Source: Rothia sp. P100
GTDB lineage: Bacteria; Actinomycetota; Actinomycetes; Actinomycetales; Micrococcaceae
Direction of reading: 5' to 3'
Assembly (NCBI RefSeq): GCF_023712425.1
Contig: NZ_JAMAYG010000004.1
Location: forward strand, 1-64,000
Length of the DNA stretch: 64,000 nucleotides
Shown here one piece after another: positions 62,969 to 64,000 of this stretch (position 1 is its first letter; every line of letters begins with the position of its first letter). The notes beneath the pieces were generated by a model. It made no database searches and had not been told where the DNA came from. It saw only the letters and a list, made by a program, of their open reading frames with translations. A program made the position numbers and the translations under genes.

Positions 62969-63802
62969 ATGACTGTTTCACCCAACCTCACCTTCAACGA
63001 TGGCAATGAAATTCCCCAGCTGGGCTACGGCGTCTGGCAGGTAGAGAACGAGACTGCTGAAAAGGTTGTTGGCCTGGCACTGGACGCCGGTTACCGTCAC
63101 ATCGATACCGCCAAGATTTACGGCAATGAAGAAGGTACCGGCGCGGCGATTGCTAACTCCGGTGTTCCCCGCGAAGACGTCTTTTTGACCACCAAGGTCT
63201 GGAACGATGAGCAAGGCTTTGAAGCAGCTAAGGCTGCCGCTGAGGCATCTTTGAAGCGACTGGGCACTGACTACGTTGATCTGCTGCTCATTCACTGGGC
63301 CAAGCCTTCGCAGGGTCTCTACGTTGATACCTGGAAGGCTCTGATTGAGCTACAGAAGGAAGGCAAGACGCGTTCCATCGGTGTCTCTAACTTCCCTGAG
63401 GAGCAGCTGCGCGAGATTATCGCTGAAACCGGCGTGACTCCCGCTATTCACCAGATTGAACTGCACCCCTACTTCGCTCAGGAGAACCTGCGTGAGGTGC
63501 ACGCTGAGCTGGGTATCGTTACCCAGGCGTGGAGCCCCCTGGGCAATGGGTCAGACCTACTGTCTAACCCGGTTCTGGCTGAGATTGCACAAAAGCATGA
63601 CGCCAGTGTCGCCCAGGTAGTTCTTGCATGGCACCGCGCCATCGGCAACGTGGCTATCCCCAAGTCGGTGACCTCCGAGCGTATCGTTGAGAACTTTGAG
63701 TCCCTCAAGGTAGAACTGACCGGTGATGAGGTTGATGCTATTGACGCACTCTCCCGTGAGGACGGCCGTATCGGCGCTGACCCGGCAACCATCACCTTTT
63801 AA
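62969..63802 (+). CDS. Aldo/keto reductase 2
   Basis: 277-aa aldo-keto reductase with an intact tetrad (HIDTAKIYGNE, LTTKVWN, LLIHWAKP). It is a paralogue of the preceding gene, at clearly diverged sequence, so the duplication is old. AAAAGGAAA precedes ATG 62969. A terminator follows. Confidence 0.93.
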   Translation: MTVSPNLTFNDGNEIPQLGYGVWQVENETAEKVVGLALDAGYRHIDTAKIYGNEEGTGAAIANSGVPREDVFLTTKVWNDEQGFEAAKAAAEASLKRLGTDYVDLLLIHWAKPSQGLYVDTWKALIELQKEGKTRSIGVSNFPEEQLREIIAETGVTPAIHQIELHPYFAQENLREVHAELGIVTQAWSPLGNGSDLLSNPVLAEIAQKHDASVAQVVLAWHRAIGNVAIPKSVTSERIVENFESLKVELTGDEVDAIDALSREDGRIGADPATITF

Positions 63803-63829
63803 ACCCACCCGGTTTTGAATTGTAGGTAG

Positions 63830-63868
63830 CGGCCCGGCACTGTGGAGGTGCCGGGCCGTTTCTGTGCG
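63830..63868 (+). terminator. Terminator after aldo/keto reductase 2
   Basis: CGGCCCGGCAC pairs perfectly with GTGCCGGGCCG around a 7-base loop, followed by TTTCTGT. Confidence 0.9.
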
Positions 63869-63912
63869 CTGGTTAATAGTCAACGTTCGGCAATAAGGTA
63901 CGCGTTCACACT

Positions 63913-64000
63913 TTACACAGAGGATATCTGCCGGGTGTCAGGTACAGGTTCTGGGATGTAGCGCCAGAGGGCAGGTTGCAACAGAGTGGCAAGAGCAATC
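63913..64000 (-). CDS. 3' end of an unrecognised minus-strand gene (partial)
   Basis: The minus strand is open from the window edge to a TAA at 63913-63915, encoding about 28 residues: IALATLLQPALWRYIPEPVP and a short tail. It looks like a protein C-terminus and sits convergent to the reductase terminator. Too little is present to name it. Confidence 0.4.
   Translation of the reverse strand, partial: IALATLLQPALWRYIPEPVPDTRQISSV

Overview
The window looks like the chromosome of a moderately GC-rich actinobacterium of the Micrococcales, most like Rothia or a close relative in the Micrococcaceae. The reasons are the dnaK-grpE-dnaJ-hspR operon with HAIR operators, a TPP-riboswitch ykoE-ykoD-ykoC thiamine ECF module, a DtxR/IdeR-type box ahead of siderophore uptake genes, the zinc-free rpmB-rpmG-rpsN cluster next to an HU gene, and a CopC/PCuAC/CopD-CtaG copper cluster. 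The genus call is inference; no 16S sequence is present.

Layout. 1-113: the 3' end of 5S rRNA and its terminator. 337-5271: a DsbA-like thioredoxin, then a nucleoside hydrolase in line with a complete ECF transporter (S, T and a fused double ATPase) that probably imports nucleosides. 5262-5536: tRNA-Thr, whose 3' end plus terminator is duplicated. 5798-7990: an acyltransferase-SGNH surface-polymer enzyme. 8149-13288: iron-regulated Fe-siderophore uptake (binding lipoprotein, two permeases, ATPase, siderophore-interacting reductase). 13353-15855: an SGNH hydrolase, a long non-coding stretch with promoters and a short terminated transcript, then rpmB-rpmG-rpsN and HU. 15959-23811: copper handling and cytochrome oxidase assembly, with a Tat-exported DyP peroxidase and an NHL-thioredoxin protein.

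23808-30656 holds envelope and redox proteins, a methyltransferase, tRNA-Gly, dCTP deaminase, an HPr-kinase-like P-loop protein and an MFS exporter. 31375-34533 is the thiamine-precursor importer under a TPP riboswitch. 34840-42999 holds an aminodeoxychorismate lyase-like enzyme, a Bcr/CflA exporter, an arsenic island (Acr3, ArsC-like, divergent ArsR), a kinase-like protein, a stand-alone SNF2 helicase and a tyrosine phosphatase. 43000-44700 is the least explained part: a predicted three-way-junction RNA with its own terminator, three overlapping unknown genes and a long inverted repeat. A CsoR/CstR-like operator then separates a small Cys-rich gene from a broken CoA-disulfide reductase/rhodanese gene.

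46702-50895 is the HspR-controlled chaperone operon. The rest holds a flavin monooxygenase-like enzyme, TrmB, an AGCS symporter, a DoxX-like protein, an MFS protein, a membrane-anchored HNH nuclease, a large unknown protein, Tex and two aldo-keto reductases. Most of the window is ordinary core chromosome. No CRISPR array, prophage, transposase or recognisable defence island was seen. The most unusual signals are the 43.1-44.7 kb block, the duplicated tRNA-Thr end, the asymmetric fused ATPase, the doubly broken reductase and an over-frequent 9-mer, GGACGCCGG.
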